Positions 8,765-16,388 of a stretch of DNA of 48,062 bases are shown here, piece by piece (positions within the stretch are counted from its first letter, which is position 1; each line of letters opens with the position of its first letter). The notes under the pieces are model-generated. The model was not told the origin of the DNA, made no database searches, and was given only the letters and a program-made list of their open reading frames with translations. The DNA is from Phycisphaeraceae bacterium (lineage in GTDB: Bacteria; Planctomycetota; Phycisphaerae; Phycisphaerales; Phycisphaeraceae): the NCBI GenBank assembly GCA_028277745.1, contig JANQFR010000017.1, positions 1 to 48,062 on the forward strand, in the 5' to 3' direction. The position numbers were made by a program, and so were the translations under genes.

Positions 8765-10177
8765 CTAAAACCCCGATGCGTCGGTCATGGCCAGGTTGTT
8801 GAACCGCGTGGTCGGGCCGTGGAATTGAAGCTTGACCACGCCCGTGGGGCCGTTGCGCTGTTTGGCGAGGATGATCTCGGCCTGGTGGTTAGGCGTGTAG
8901 TCCTCCTCGCCCTTGTGGTAATAGTCCTCGCGGTGGACAAAGGCGATGACGTCGGCGTCCTGCTCGATGGCGCCGGACTCGCGGAGGTCCGACATTCGGG
9001 GGCGGTGGCCCTCACGGCCCTCAGCCTGTCGGTTGAGCTGGCTGAGGCAGATGACCGGGACCTCCAGCTCACGCGCCAGCGCCTTGAGGCCGCGGGAGAT
9101 GCTGGACACCTCCTGCTGGCGCGACTCGGAGCCGGGAGCGGACATGAGCTGGAGGTAGTCGACGAAGACGGCCTTGATGTGATGCCGGGCCGCGAGCCGA
9201 CGGGCCTTGGCGCGGAGGTTGAGCAGCGACAGGCCGGGGGTGTCATCAATGAACATCGGCGCCTCGCCCAGCTCGCCCACCGCCATCATCAGCTGCTGCA
9301 TGTCCTCAGCGCTGAGCATGTTGCGGCGGAGCTTCTGGCTGTCCACGCCCGACCGGGAGCAGAGCAGCCGCTGGGCGAGCTGCTGCTTGCTCATCTCGAG
9401 GGAGAAGACCGCGACCGGCTGCCGGGCGCCGGCGGCGAGGTGCTCGGCGATGTTGAGCATGAACGCCGTCTTCCCCATCGACGGCCGGGCGGCGATGATG
9501 ATCAGTTCGCCGTCGTGCAGCCCGTTGGTCATCTCGTCCAGCTCGTAGTAGCCGGTCTTCAGACCGGACGACGCCAACCCCTCGTCCGACTCCAGCTTCT
9601 CGTAGGTCTCCTGGAGCAGGCTGTTGAGGTCGGCCGCGTCGGAAATTGTCTTATGGTCGGCGATCTCGAAAATATGACGTTCCGCCAAATCAAGCAGATC
9701 ATTCACTGGATCAGATGATTCATACGCCTGATGAAGAATCAAACCTGCTGTCTCAATAAGCTTTCTTAATACCGCTTTATCTCGAACAATCCCAGCATAG
9801 TGTTTGAACCCTGCTGACGACGGAACTGATTCCCCGAGTTCGATCAGTTTGTCCGTACCGCCGATCTGCTGAAGAATGCCCTTATCCCGCAAGCGATCAT
9901 TAAGTATGACGATGTCGGCTTGATGATGTTCTTCATACAGCTCAATGATCGTCTCATATACAGCGGCATTCGCCATTTGGTAGAAGTCGCTTGGCCCGGA
10001 AAGAATCTGGACAACATCGCCACAGACTTCCCAGTCGTGAATCATTGAACCGAGCAAAGCGGCTTCGGCTTCGGGTGAAGACGGTGGAAGCCTGCCTGAA
10101 AGATCGTCTAACTTAATATGCAGACGCCCTTTACGGGCGTGATCGCCGGCGAAATCTTGATTAGCGTAAGCGGTCAT
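8765..10177 (-). CDS. dnaB: Replicative DNA helicase
   Basis: DnaB is the hexameric helicase that unwinds DNA at the replication fork and recruits primase. The 470-residue length is normal and no intein is present. The N-terminal helical domain (about 30-135, from PPSSPEAEAALLGSMI) is followed by a linker and a RecA-type ATPase. The ATPase has Walker A ARPSMGKTA (Lys236), SLEMSKQQLAQRL, a Walker B strand in AVFVDYLQLM, QLNRQAE and SDLRESGAIEQDAD. The first 175 codons or so (10177 down to about 9650) are clearly AT-richer than the rest, with codons such as ATA, TTA and AGA uncommon nearby. TACACT lies 11 nt before the ATG. No other replication gene is adjacent. Confidence 0.97.
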   Translation of the reverse strand: MTAYANQDFAGDHARKGRLHIKLDDLSGRLPPSSPEAEAALLGSMIHDWEVCGDVVQILSGPSDFYQMANAAVYETIIELYEEHHQADIVILNDRLRDKGILQQIGGTDKLIELGESVPSSAGFKHYAGIVRDKAVLRKLIETAGLILHQAYESSDPVNDLLDLAERHIFEIADHKTISDAADLNSLLQETYEKLESDEGLASSGLKTGYYELDEMTNGLHDGELIIIAARPSMGKTAFMLNIAEHLAAGARQPVAVFSLEMSKQQLAQRLLCSRSGVDSQKLRRNMLSAEDMQQLMMAVGELGEAPMFIDDTPGLSLLNLRAKARRLAARHHIKAVFVDYLQLMSAPGSESRQQEVSSISRGLKALARELEVPVICLSQLNRQAEGREGHRPRMSDLRESGAIEQDADVIAFVHREDYYHKGEEDYTPNHQAEIILAKQRNGPTGVVKLQFHGPTTRFNNLAMTDASGF

Positions 10178-10414
10178 AAGCGTCGCATAGTGTAGTGAAG
10201 CTACCGCATATGGCCACTATATTCTGAAATGTCGAGAGTTTAGCGAATAATCTGTCGCTATCTGTCAAATAATGTCAAAAGTATCGGGTTCGACTTCGTC
10301 TGTGCGCCCCTGGCTTTGGCCTCGGGTATCAGGAACGCTTTCATATTTTTTGCTGTTTGAAACAAACAATATGAATTATATTTTGCTGTCCTTAATGCAT
10401 CCATCCAAAGACGG
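10178..10414. other. AT-rich intergenic region upstream of dnaB
   Basis: These 237 bp are AT-rich compared with the surroundings and include runs such as AATTATATTTTGC and CATATTTTTTGC. They continue the AT-rich composition of the 5' third of dnaB. A leftward 48-codon frame (10404 to 10258) is open but has no Shine-Dalgarno, domain or recognisable sequence, so it is not called as a gene. No terminator hairpin with a T tract was recognised for the WYL gene that ends here. Confidence 0.5.
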
Positions 10415-11377
10415 TTAAGCCAGGCGTTTCGCCGCGTCGTGGTGCATTTGTTGAACGCGTTGCCGCAGTTCTTTGGGCGATTCAATCGACACCTGCCCCG
10501 CGTATCCGCAGAGCCACCAGGCGATCTCGGTCAGGCCCGCCACGGTGAACGTCATTCGGCAACGCCCGTCGGGAAGCAACTCGTGCTCCTGGGTCGGGTG
10601 CCAGCGCACCTCCGAGACGTTCCGCGCCACCTTGGCCTCGAAGAGCAACTGCACCCGGGTGTCGGGCCCGTCGGGGATCAGCTGCCACGCGTTGCCGAGG
10701 TGGCGGGCCACGGTGAACGCCTCGGGGCGGGCGAACGGCCGGTCGGTGGGCGCGACCCGCGTCATCCGCACCAGCTTGTAGATGCGCACGTCGTCATGCA
10801 GGTCGCTGGGGCCGAAGACGTACCACGCCCGGGCGGCGAAGTGGAGGGCGTAGGGCTTCAACTCCGCCTCGAACGGCTCGGCCCCCGCGGGAGGCTGGTA
10901 GGTGATCCGGCAGGCGCGGCTCTCGTCGACGCACCGCTGCAGCGCCGCGTAGTGGGCCGCCTCCTCGTTGCCGGGGACCTGGGGCGCGGCGGTGAAGGAC
11001 ACGTTGGCCATGATGTCGGCGCACGCGGCCCGCAGCGGCTCGGGCACGGTGTTGATGAGCTTGTAAACCGCCGAGAGCGCCGCCTGGTTCATCGGCTTGT
11101 CGCGGGACGCCGCCGCCGTCTTGCCCAGCATCATCAGCCCCAGCGTCTCGGGCACGGTCAGGCTCAGGGGGGGCAGGAAGAACGACCGCAGGATCCGGTA
11201 CCCCTTGCCCGGCTCGTGATAGCAGGGGATGCCCGCCACGTCGAGCGTCTTGAGGTCGCGGAACAGTGTCCGCCGGCTGATCGCCAACTCGTGCATCAAA
11301 TCCTCGACCGTCTTGGGCGTCCCCGCCTGGAGCAGGGTGATCAGCTTGAGGAGACGATGAACGCGGCCCGGAGACAT
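10415..11377 (-). CDS. WYL-domain (YafY/DeoR-like) transcriptional regulator
   Basis: The 320-residue protein starts with a winged helix-turn-helix (about 1-65: VHRLLKLITLL, then ISRRTLFRDLKTLDVAGIP), typical of HTH_11. A WYL domain follows (about 140-230), including CRITYQPPAGAEPFEAELKPYALHFAARAWYVFG, and then the C-terminal extension (WCX) to about 315. Such proteins bind DNA and sense a ligand, in some cases nucleic acid or nucleotides, and regulate DNA damage or defence genes in several bacteria. Here it stands alone between dnaB and the dehydratase cassette, so its target is unknown. TAATCT lies 7 nt before the ATG. Confidence 0.9.
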   Translation of the reverse strand: MSPGRVHRLLKLITLLQAGTPKTVEDLMHELAISRRTLFRDLKTLDVAGIPCYHEPGKGYRILRSFFLPPLSLTVPETLGLMMLGKTAAASRDKPMNQAALSAVYKLINTVPEPLRAACADIMANVSFTAAPQVPGNEEAAHYAALQRCVDESRACRITYQPPAGAEPFEAELKPYALHFAARAWYVFGPSDLHDDVRIYKLVRMTRVAPTDRPFARPEAFTVARHLGNAWQLIPDGPDTRVQLLFEAKVARNVSEVRWHPTQEHELLPDGRCRMTFTVAGLTEIAWWLCGYAGQVSIESPKELRQRVQQMHHDAAKRLA

Positions 11378-11441
11378 GGCGGACAGATTACCTCGAAATA
11401 CAGTCGGACATGGAGTAACGGGTGATCCCGGCCCCCTTTAA

Positions 11442-11460
11442 CCCCGGGCTTTGCCCGGGG
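11442..11460. repeat. Perfect GC-rich hairpin repeat
   Basis: CCCCGGGC-TTT-GCCCGGGG forms an 8-bp stem with a 3-nt loop directly after the dehydratase stop on the minus strand. The same core appears at 6757-6803. No T tract follows on either side, so a simple intrinsic terminator is uncertain. Confidence 0.75.
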
Positions 11461-11465
11461 ACCAC

Positions 11466-11975
11466 TCATCCTTCGCGGAGGTGGGGCTGGTCGATCAGGT
11501 CCATGAACTGGCTGGTGAACACGAAGTTGTGCTCGGGGAACTCGAGGCCGGCCATGTTGTGATCGATGTGGCTGAACATCAGGGCGATGTCAGCCAGCGG
11601 GGTCGTCCGGCCGGTGTGGGGGTCGATCAACTCGGCGACGCCGGAGGTCGAGGCGCCGGAGGCGGCGAAGCTGTCGATCGTCGCGGTATAACGGATCGTG
11701 AAGCCGGGGCGGGCGGCGGCGTGGAACACGGCCTTGGCGATCTTGGCGAGGATCACTTTTTCTTGAAAATCGTTGGCATGGCCGACCAGGATCCCGGCGG
11801 TCTGGGCCATCCCCTCGATGATCAGCGGGTTGGGCAGCACCGGGGCCGCCTTCCGGTCGGCGGTCGCGGGGAAGTGGTCCGCGAGCACGTCCTCGGCGGC
11901 CGAGACGTTCTTGAGCGCCACGCAACGTTCGCGGCGCTTCAACTCGAGGATGCGATCGATCCAGATCCAGCGCAT
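11466..11975 (-). CDS. FabZ-like 3-hydroxyacyl-ACP dehydratase, variant motif
   Basis: The 169-residue hotdog-fold protein starts MRWIWIDRILEL. It has the catalytic His in LADHFP (His34) and a Glu in LIIEGMAQTAG (Glu54), matching the FabZ/FabA active-site pair. Between them the usual HFPxxPxxPG loop is altered and longer (ATADRKAAPVLPNP), which could change the substrate tunnel. The C-terminal half, with HNFVFTSQFMDLIDQ, is not typical of FabZ. It starts 3 nt after the acyl carrier protein stop, so the genes are surely co-transcribed. The likely role is dehydration of a carrier-bound hydroxyacyl chain in a specialised pathway rather than bulk fatty acid synthesis. Confidence 0.82.
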   Translation of the reverse strand: MRWIWIDRILELKRRERCVALKNVSAAEDVLADHFPATADRKAAPVLPNPLIIEGMAQTAGILVGHANDFQEKVILAKIAKAVFHAAARPGFTIRYTATIDSFAASGASTSGVAELIDPHTGRTTPLADIALMFSHIDHNMAGLEFPEHNFVFTSQFMDLIDQPHLREG

Positions 11976-11978
11976 CGA

Positions 11979-12371
11979 CTACGCGTTCACCTTGTCCATC
12001 ACGAACTTCACCAGCAGGTCGACGGTGAAGACATTCGAGAAGTCCTCGACATCGCGGCTCGCATCCAGCTCGCCCAGTTCCGCGTGCGGCAAGCGGGTCT
12101 TGAGCTCGGCCATGCCGGCGTCGGTGATCTTGCCGTCATCGACATATTGCGGATCGTTGAGCACGCTCTCGGGGAACAGCTCGCCCTGCTCGATCTTGAT
12201 GCCGGGGAACGCCTTCTCCAGGCGGAAGACGATGTCGAGGTAGTCGATCGACTCGGCGCCGAGGTCCGCCTCGAGCTTGGCCTGCGGGGTGACCTCGTCC
12301 TCATCCACGCCGAGGGCGTCCTCCAGGACTTCCTGGACCTTCTCAAAGACTTCCTGTTCGCTCATCGCCAT
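11979..12371 (-). CDS. Long acyl carrier protein
   Basis: The first half is a clear acyl carrier protein: helix 1 (EVFEKVQEVLEDALGV), the acidic loop (DEDEVTPQAKLEADLG) and the phosphopantetheine site GAESIDYLDI, with Ser41 as the attachment residue. The protein has 130 residues, whereas ordinary carriers have about 78. The extra stretch (about 70-115, LFPESVLNDPQ to DVEDFSNVF) lies between helix 2 and the last helix (TVDLLVKFVMDKV). GGAG lies 9 nt before the first ATG; a second ATG two codons later is possible. It sits between two FabZ-like dehydratases, which implies that it carries their substrate. Confidence 0.92.
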   Translation of the reverse strand: MAMSEQEVFEKVQEVLEDALGVDEDEVTPQAKLEADLGAESIDYLDIVFRLEKAFPGIKIEQGELFPESVLNDPQYVDDGKITDAGMAELKTRLPHAELGELDASRDVEDFSNVFTVDLLVKFVMDKVNA

Positions 12372-12401
12372 GATCGTGACTCCATTCCTCGGGGTTCTGG
12401 T

Positions 12402-12785
12402 TTACTCGGCCAACGGGGTGAGGCGGAAGCGGCCCTTGACCGCGACGGCGCCCTCGACCGTGCCCGTGCCGTTGAAGTCGAAGCCGGCGTCGTCGCGGCC
12501 GCGGAGGGTGACCTCAACCGTGAGGCTCTGGCCCGGCCGGACCATGTTGCCGTACTTCACGTTCCGGACCTCGCTGACCACCAGCGGCGTCGCCGGCGGG
12601 TCACCCAGGCCCGCCGCCAACTCACGCCCGGCCTGCACCATCGCCTCGAGCATCATCACGCCCGGCAGCACCGGGAAGCTCGGGAAATGGTCGGCCAGGT
12701 ACTCCTCGGCCGCCGTCACCGACTTGATCGCGGTCAGCTTGTCGGCGCCGCGCTCCAGCACGCGGTCGATCAGTTGGAATCGCAA
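12402..12785 (-). CDS. FabZ-like 3-hydroxyacyl-ACP dehydratase
   Basis: Starting at the TTG at 12785 gives a 127-residue hotdog protein, MRFQLIDRVLERGAD, with the classic active-site loop ADHFPSFPVLPGVMMLEAMVQAG (His33, Glu47). Strands SEVRNVKYGNMVRPGQSLTVEV and GTVEGAVAVKGRFRL complete the fold. The open frame extends upstream to an ATG at 12956, but that leader is encoded by the 7-bp repeat array and has no homology-like features, so the TTG start is preferred; it aligns with the start of the sister gene at 11975. The ACP gene follows 30 nt downstream. It is the first gene of the cassette. Confidence 0.85.
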   Translation of the reverse strand: MRFQLIDRVLERGADKLTAIKSVTAAEEYLADHFPSFPVLPGVMMLEAMVQAGRELAAGLGDPPATPLVVSEVRNVKYGNMVRPGQSLTVEVTLRGRDDAGFDFNGTGTVEGAVAVKGRFRLTPLAE

Positions 12786-12865
12786 CGGCGGAGCCTCGCG
12801 GGACCGGGGAAAATCAAGCCGAGAGTCTACGGCCAGCGAGGAACCGTGGCAAACCCGGTCGGAGC

Positions 12866-12964
12866 GGCGAACTGGGAACCGCGAACGGAAGACAATATAT
12901 CTATTGGGGTTTGAAGCTTGCGGTTCGAAACTCGCCGTTCGAAGCTCGCAGCTCACGGTTCGCC
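12866..12964. repeat. Two facing arrays of degenerate 7-bp tandem repeats
   Basis: The left array (12866-12893) has four units: GGCGAAC, TGGGAAC, CGCGAAC, GGAAGAC. After a 15-nt AT-rich spacer, the right array (12909-12964) has eight units of the opposite sense: GTTTGAA, GCTTGCG, GTTCGAA, ACTCGCC, GTTCGAA, GCTCGCA, GCTCACG, GTTCGCC. The first left unit is the exact complement of the last right unit. The arrays lie between the divergent fabZ-like and galK genes. Confidence 0.85.
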
Positions 12965-12966
12965 GC

Positions 12967-12972
12967 TATCAT
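12967..12972 (+). promoter_or_regulatory. -10 element directly before galK
   Basis: TATCAT ends 6 nt before the ATG at 12979, separated only by six Cs. Transcription would begin at or next to the start codon. The repeat array abuts it on the left. Confidence 0.4.
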
Positions 12973-12978
12973 CCCCCC

Positions 12979-14160
12979 ATGTCCGACCCCGCCGATATCA
13001 CCGCTCAACTCGCCCGACTTACCGACGCCTTCACCGCCGCTTACGGCCGCCCGCCCACCCACGCCGCCGTCGCCCCCGGACGCGTCAACCTCATCGGCGA
13101 ACACACCGACTACAACGACGGATTCGTGCTGCCCATGGCCATCCAGCGGCAGACCGTCATCGTCGCCGCCAGGTCAGACCGCCCCGCCGCACGGGTCCGC
13201 TCCACCGGCGCCGAGGGCGAGGCCGAGTTCGCTCTCGACGGCCAGATGGCCCCAGGCGAGCCGGCGTGGGCCAACTACGTCAAGGGCGCGGTCCACGGCT
13301 GCCTCCAACGCGGGCTAGACCCCGGCGCCTTCGACGCCGTCCTCGACTCCACCGTCCCCGCCGGCGGCGGGCTGTCGTCGTCGGCCTCGATCGAGGTGGC
13401 GACCGCCACGCTGATCGAAGCCCTCAGCGACCAGCGCCTCGACCCGGTCGACAAGGCCCTGCTCGCCCAGAAGGCCGAGCACGACTTCGCCGGGGTGCCC
13501 TGCGGCATCATGGACCAGTTCATCTCGGCCATGGGGCGGGAAGGCTCGGCCCTGCTGATCGACTGCCGGTCGCACCAGACCCGGCCGGTCCCGTTGAGTG
13601 ATGAGAGCATCGTGGTGTTGATCGCCAACTCAAACTGCAAGCACGAGTTGACCGGCGGCGAATACGCCGAACGCCGGGCCCAGTGCGAGGCGGCGGCGGA
13701 GCGGCTGGGGGTCTCGGTGCTGCGGGACGCCACGATGCCTCAGCTCGACGCGGTGAAGGACCGCCTCGACGACATGAGCTACCGCCGGGCCCGCCACGTC
13801 ATCAGCGAGAACCAGCGCACGCTCGACGCGGCCGACGCGATGGCCGCGGGCGACTGGGCGACCGTCGGCTCGCTGATGTTCGCCAGCCACGACTCGTTGC
13901 GCGATGACTTCGAGGTCTCCACACCCGAGTTGGACCAGCTGGTCGAGCTGGCCGCGACACGCTGCCCCGACGGCGGCGTGATCGGTTCACGCATGACCGG
14001 CGGCGGGTTCGGCGGATGCACCGTCAGCCTCGTGCGCGCCGACGCGGCGGATGAGGTCGCCGCGGCGCTGGGGGCCGGATACGCCAAGGCTGTCGGTATA
14101 CAACCCACGATCTTCGCCACCCGCCCCGCGGCCGGCGCTCGGGCGCTGACGCTGCCTTGA
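12979..14160 (+). CDS. galK: Galactokinase
   Basis: GalK phosphorylates alpha-D-galactose at C1 with ATP, the entry step of the Leloir pathway. This 393-residue GHMP kinase has the signature GRVNLIGEHTDYNDGFVLP (34-52, with Arg35, Glu41, His42 and Asp44 for sugar binding), the ATP loop PAGGGLSSSAS (127-137) and the catalytic base in GIMDQF (Asp179). The third GHMP motif is GSRMTGGGFGGCTVSL near the C-terminus. An open frame continues far upstream, but only this ATG gives the family N-terminus. No galT, galE or galM is in the window. It is followed 33 nt later by the aminotransferase gene. Confidence 0.96.
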   Translation: MSDPADITAQLARLTDAFTAAYGRPPTHAAVAPGRVNLIGEHTDYNDGFVLPMAIQRQTVIVAARSDRPAARVRSTGAEGEAEFALDGQMAPGEPAWANYVKGAVHGCLQRGLDPGAFDAVLDSTVPAGGGLSSSASIEVATATLIEALSDQRLDPVDKALLAQKAEHDFAGVPCGIMDQFISAMGREGSALLIDCRSHQTRPVPLSDESIVVLIANSNCKHELTGGEYAERRAQCEAAAERLGVSVLRDATMPQLDAVKDRLDDMSYRRARHVISENQRTLDAADAMAAGDWATVGSLMFASHDSLRDDFEVSTPELDQLVELAATRCPDGGVIGSRMTGGGFGGCTVSLVRADAADEVAAALGAGYAKAVGIQPTIFATRPAAGARALTLP

Positions 14161-14193
14161 GGCGGACGCCGAGGCCCGGCAGAATAAAGCGAT

Positions 14194-15057
14194 ATGGCCG
14201 ACGAACCGATCGTCTATCTCGATGGCGCCTTCCTCCCCCAGAGCCAGGCCGCTCTGCCGGTCGACGACCGTGGGGCAGCGTTCGGAGACGGGGCCTACGA
14301 GGTGGTGCGGTATTTTGCGGGCAAGCCGTTCGCGATGCAGCCGCACCTGAACCGGCTGGCGCGGAGCCTCGACGAGATCCGGCTCGACGCGCCCGACGCG
14401 TTTGATGCACTGCCTGCCTTGAGCACGCAACTGCTCGAGCGCAACGGGCTGCGGGACGCCACGGTGTACTGGCAGGTGACGCGCGGGGCGGCGGGCGGCG
14501 CCCGGGACCGGCTCCACCCCGAGGCGGTCGAACACCATGTCCTGCTGACCGCGAGCCCGGCCCAAGGCCTGGCCGACGAAGAGCACGCCCGACCGATCTC
14601 GTGCTGCCTCCAGCCCGATATCCGTTGGGGCCGGTGCGACATCAAGGCCCTTGTCCTGCTCCCGACGGTGATGGCCCGCAACCACGCCCAGCGCCGCGGA
14701 TTCGGCGACGCGATCCTGCACCACGGCGACACCGTGACCGAGGCGACCGCCGCGAACCTCTTCATCGTCAGCGACGGCGAGTTGTGGACCCACCCCGCCG
14801 ACACCCGCGTCTTATGGGGCGTCACCCGCCGGATCGTGATCGACCTGGCCCGGGAGATCGGGGTCCACGTCCGGGAAGAACCGTTCTCGATCGCCCAGAT
14901 GCTCGCCGCCGAGGCGGTCTTCCTGACCGGGACCACGGTGCTGCTCAAGCCCGTGGACGCGATCGACGGGGCCCCGCTGGCCACCGATCACCCGATCGCC
15001 CGGCAGCTGCGGCGGGCGCTGCTGGCCCGCGTCCTGGCCGAGTGCGGGGCGGTTTAA
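14194..15057 (+). CDS. dat: D-amino-acid aminotransferase (class IV PLP enzyme)
   Basis: The 287-residue fold-type IV transaminase has DDRGAAFGDGAYEVVRYFAGKPFAMQPHL at the N-terminus, the Schiff-base lysine in CDIKALVLLP (Lys151) and the cofactor-binding Glu in TVTEATAANLFIV (Glu183). TGTTVLLKPV near the C-terminus lies by the cofactor phosphate. CDIK followed by AL(V/N)LL and the FGDG start are closer to D-alanine aminotransferases than to branched-chain enzymes, but related class IV enzymes cannot be excluded. It would make D-glutamate or D-alanine for the wall. CAGAAT lies 8 nt before the ATG and there is no Shine-Dalgarno. Confidence 0.85.
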   Translation: MADEPIVYLDGAFLPQSQAALPVDDRGAAFGDGAYEVVRYFAGKPFAMQPHLNRLARSLDEIRLDAPDAFDALPALSTQLLERNGLRDATVYWQVTRGAAGGARDRLHPEAVEHHVLLTASPAQGLADEEHARPISCCLQPDIRWGRCDIKALVLLPTVMARNHAQRRGFGDAILHHGDTVTEATAANLFIVSDGELWTHPADTRVLWGVTRRIVIDLAREIGVHVREEPFSIAQMLAAEAVFLTGTTVLLKPVDAIDGAPLATDHPIARQLRRALLARVLAECGAV

Positions 15058-15112
15058 TCCCTCCTCCGGTCTGGCCGATACCCAAGGAGGAATTGTCCGT
15101 GCGGGGATTACC

Positions 15113-16342
15113 GTGCTGCTCTGCCATCTCGAAGACGTGCCGATCGAAGCGGTCGCCGCCGCGTCCGTCCTTCACCCGGCCCAGCCCGGCATCGAACTGG
15201 TGACGCCCGGCACCCCGTTGCTGGCGAAGATGCTCCGCCGCATGAAAGAACTGGGCATCCACACCGTCTGGATCAATCACGACGCCACCGCCGACCTCGA
15301 ACACCTGGTCCGGCCCAGCCTCAACCGTAAACGCTACGACCTGATCGAGCGCGTCCGCACCGATTTCAACCACCTCGCAGGGCAAACCGTTTCGTCCAGC
15401 ACGGTCCAGACCTACTCGCAGTTGATCCAGGATTTCATCCTTGAACTGGTCACCGACCCATCGGTCGCCTCGCTCAGCGAGCACCTCATCGGCGGGCCTT
15501 CGGGGCTCTTCACGCATAGCGCGAATGTCGCTTACCTGTCCTTGTTGGCGGGCATCGAACTCGAGTCTTACATCATCGCCGAACGATCACGGCTGCCCGT
15601 CCAGCGCGCCCGCGACCTGACCAGCCTCGGCGTCGGGGCGATCCTGCATGACATCGGCAAGGCTCACTTCGAGCCGGCGGAGCAGAACCTCCACGAACTG
15701 GACCTGATCGAGACCGACCTCGACGACGAAGCGCGTGAGGACTACCGGCAACACACCCTCCGCGGCTATCGGATGCTCAGCGGCGCCCGGGCGCCGGCGT
15801 CGGCGACGCAGATCGTGCTGAACCATCATCAGCGTTGGAACGGCACGGGCTTCCCCGACGCGGCGGCGTATAACGCACGGCGTGAGGGGGCGCCGTCCGA
15901 AACCCAGACGCACGTGCTGGCGCGCATCGTCGCGACGGCCAATGTGCTGGACAACCTGTTGCGCGACGCCCAGGGACAGTGCCTGCCGCCCGTACGCGCG
16001 TTGCACGAGTTGGCGTCCGACCGCTTCGAGGGCTGGTTCGACCCGGTGGTGCGCGACGCGTTCCTGCGCGTCATGCCCCCGTTCGCCGTCGGCTCGGCCG
16101 TGACCCTCTCCGACGGCCGGCACGCCGTGGTCGTGACGCCCAACCTCGAACAGCCCTGTCGGCCGGTCGTGCGTCTGCTCGACCCGGACCAAGCCGCCTC
16201 TGACGGCCGGCTCCCCACGGTCGAACTCCAGCACGAGGGTGACCTGCATATCGCGACCTGCGCCCGCATCGATGTCACGCCCTATCTTTTCACCCTGACC
16301 GAACGATCGCCGCTGGGCCGTAAGATCAATCGGTCAGCCTGA
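15113..16342 (+). CDS. HD-GYP domain protein, probable cyclic-di-GMP phosphodiesterase
   Basis: The 409-residue protein has an N-terminal region (1-110, DUF3391-like in position only) and an HD-GYP domain. Metal-binding and catalytic motifs are visible: HSANVAYL (His135), GAILHDIGKAHF (His179-Asp180), HTLRGYRML (His214) and LNHHQRWNGTGFP (His238, His239), where the usual GYP is GFP. It likely hydrolyses cyclic di-GMP and may act in motility or surface behaviour. The C-terminal 100 residues form a small beta-rich domain (VGSAVTLSDGRHAVVV). The GTG start is uncertain: a strong AAGGAGGA lies 22 nt upstream, and CCTCCT at 15060-15065 can pair with it. Confidence 0.87.
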   Translation: MLLCHLEDVPIEAVAAASVLHPAQPGIELVTPGTPLLAKMLRRMKELGIHTVWINHDATADLEHLVRPSLNRKRYDLIERVRTDFNHLAGQTVSSSTVQTYSQLIQDFILELVTDPSVASLSEHLIGGPSGLFTHSANVAYLSLLAGIELESYIIAERSRLPVQRARDLTSLGVGAILHDIGKAHFEPAEQNLHELDLIETDLDDEAREDYRQHTLRGYRMLSGARAPASATQIVLNHHQRWNGTGFPDAAAYNARREGAPSETQTHVLARIVATANVLDNLLRDAQGQCLPPVRALHELASDRFEGWFDPVVRDAFLRVMPPFAVGSAVTLSDGRHAVVVTPNLEQPCRPVVRLLDPDQAASDGRLPTVELQHEGDLHIATCARIDVTPYLFTLTERSPLGRKINRSA

Positions 16343-16388
16343 GGCCAATCGAATGAAGTCCGCGCCCGGTCAGCACAGGACCGGCGCT

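Noticed and set aside
8765..10177. Intein in dnaB
   Set aside because: The protein has normal DnaB length and uninterrupted Walker motifs.
10258..10404. 48-codon leftward frame in the AT-rich gap
   Set aside because: No Shine-Dalgarno, no -10 in a sensible place, no known motif; AT-rich DNA alone can explain the sequence.
12928..12946. GGTTCGAAACTC resembling a tRNA T-arm
   Set aside because: It belongs to the heptad repeat array and no acceptor, D or anticodon stems are found nearby.
12786..12956. N-terminal extension of the fabZ-like protein from the ATG at 12956
   Set aside because: The extension is encoded by the heptad repeats, and the sister gene starts at the equivalent of the TTG at 12785.
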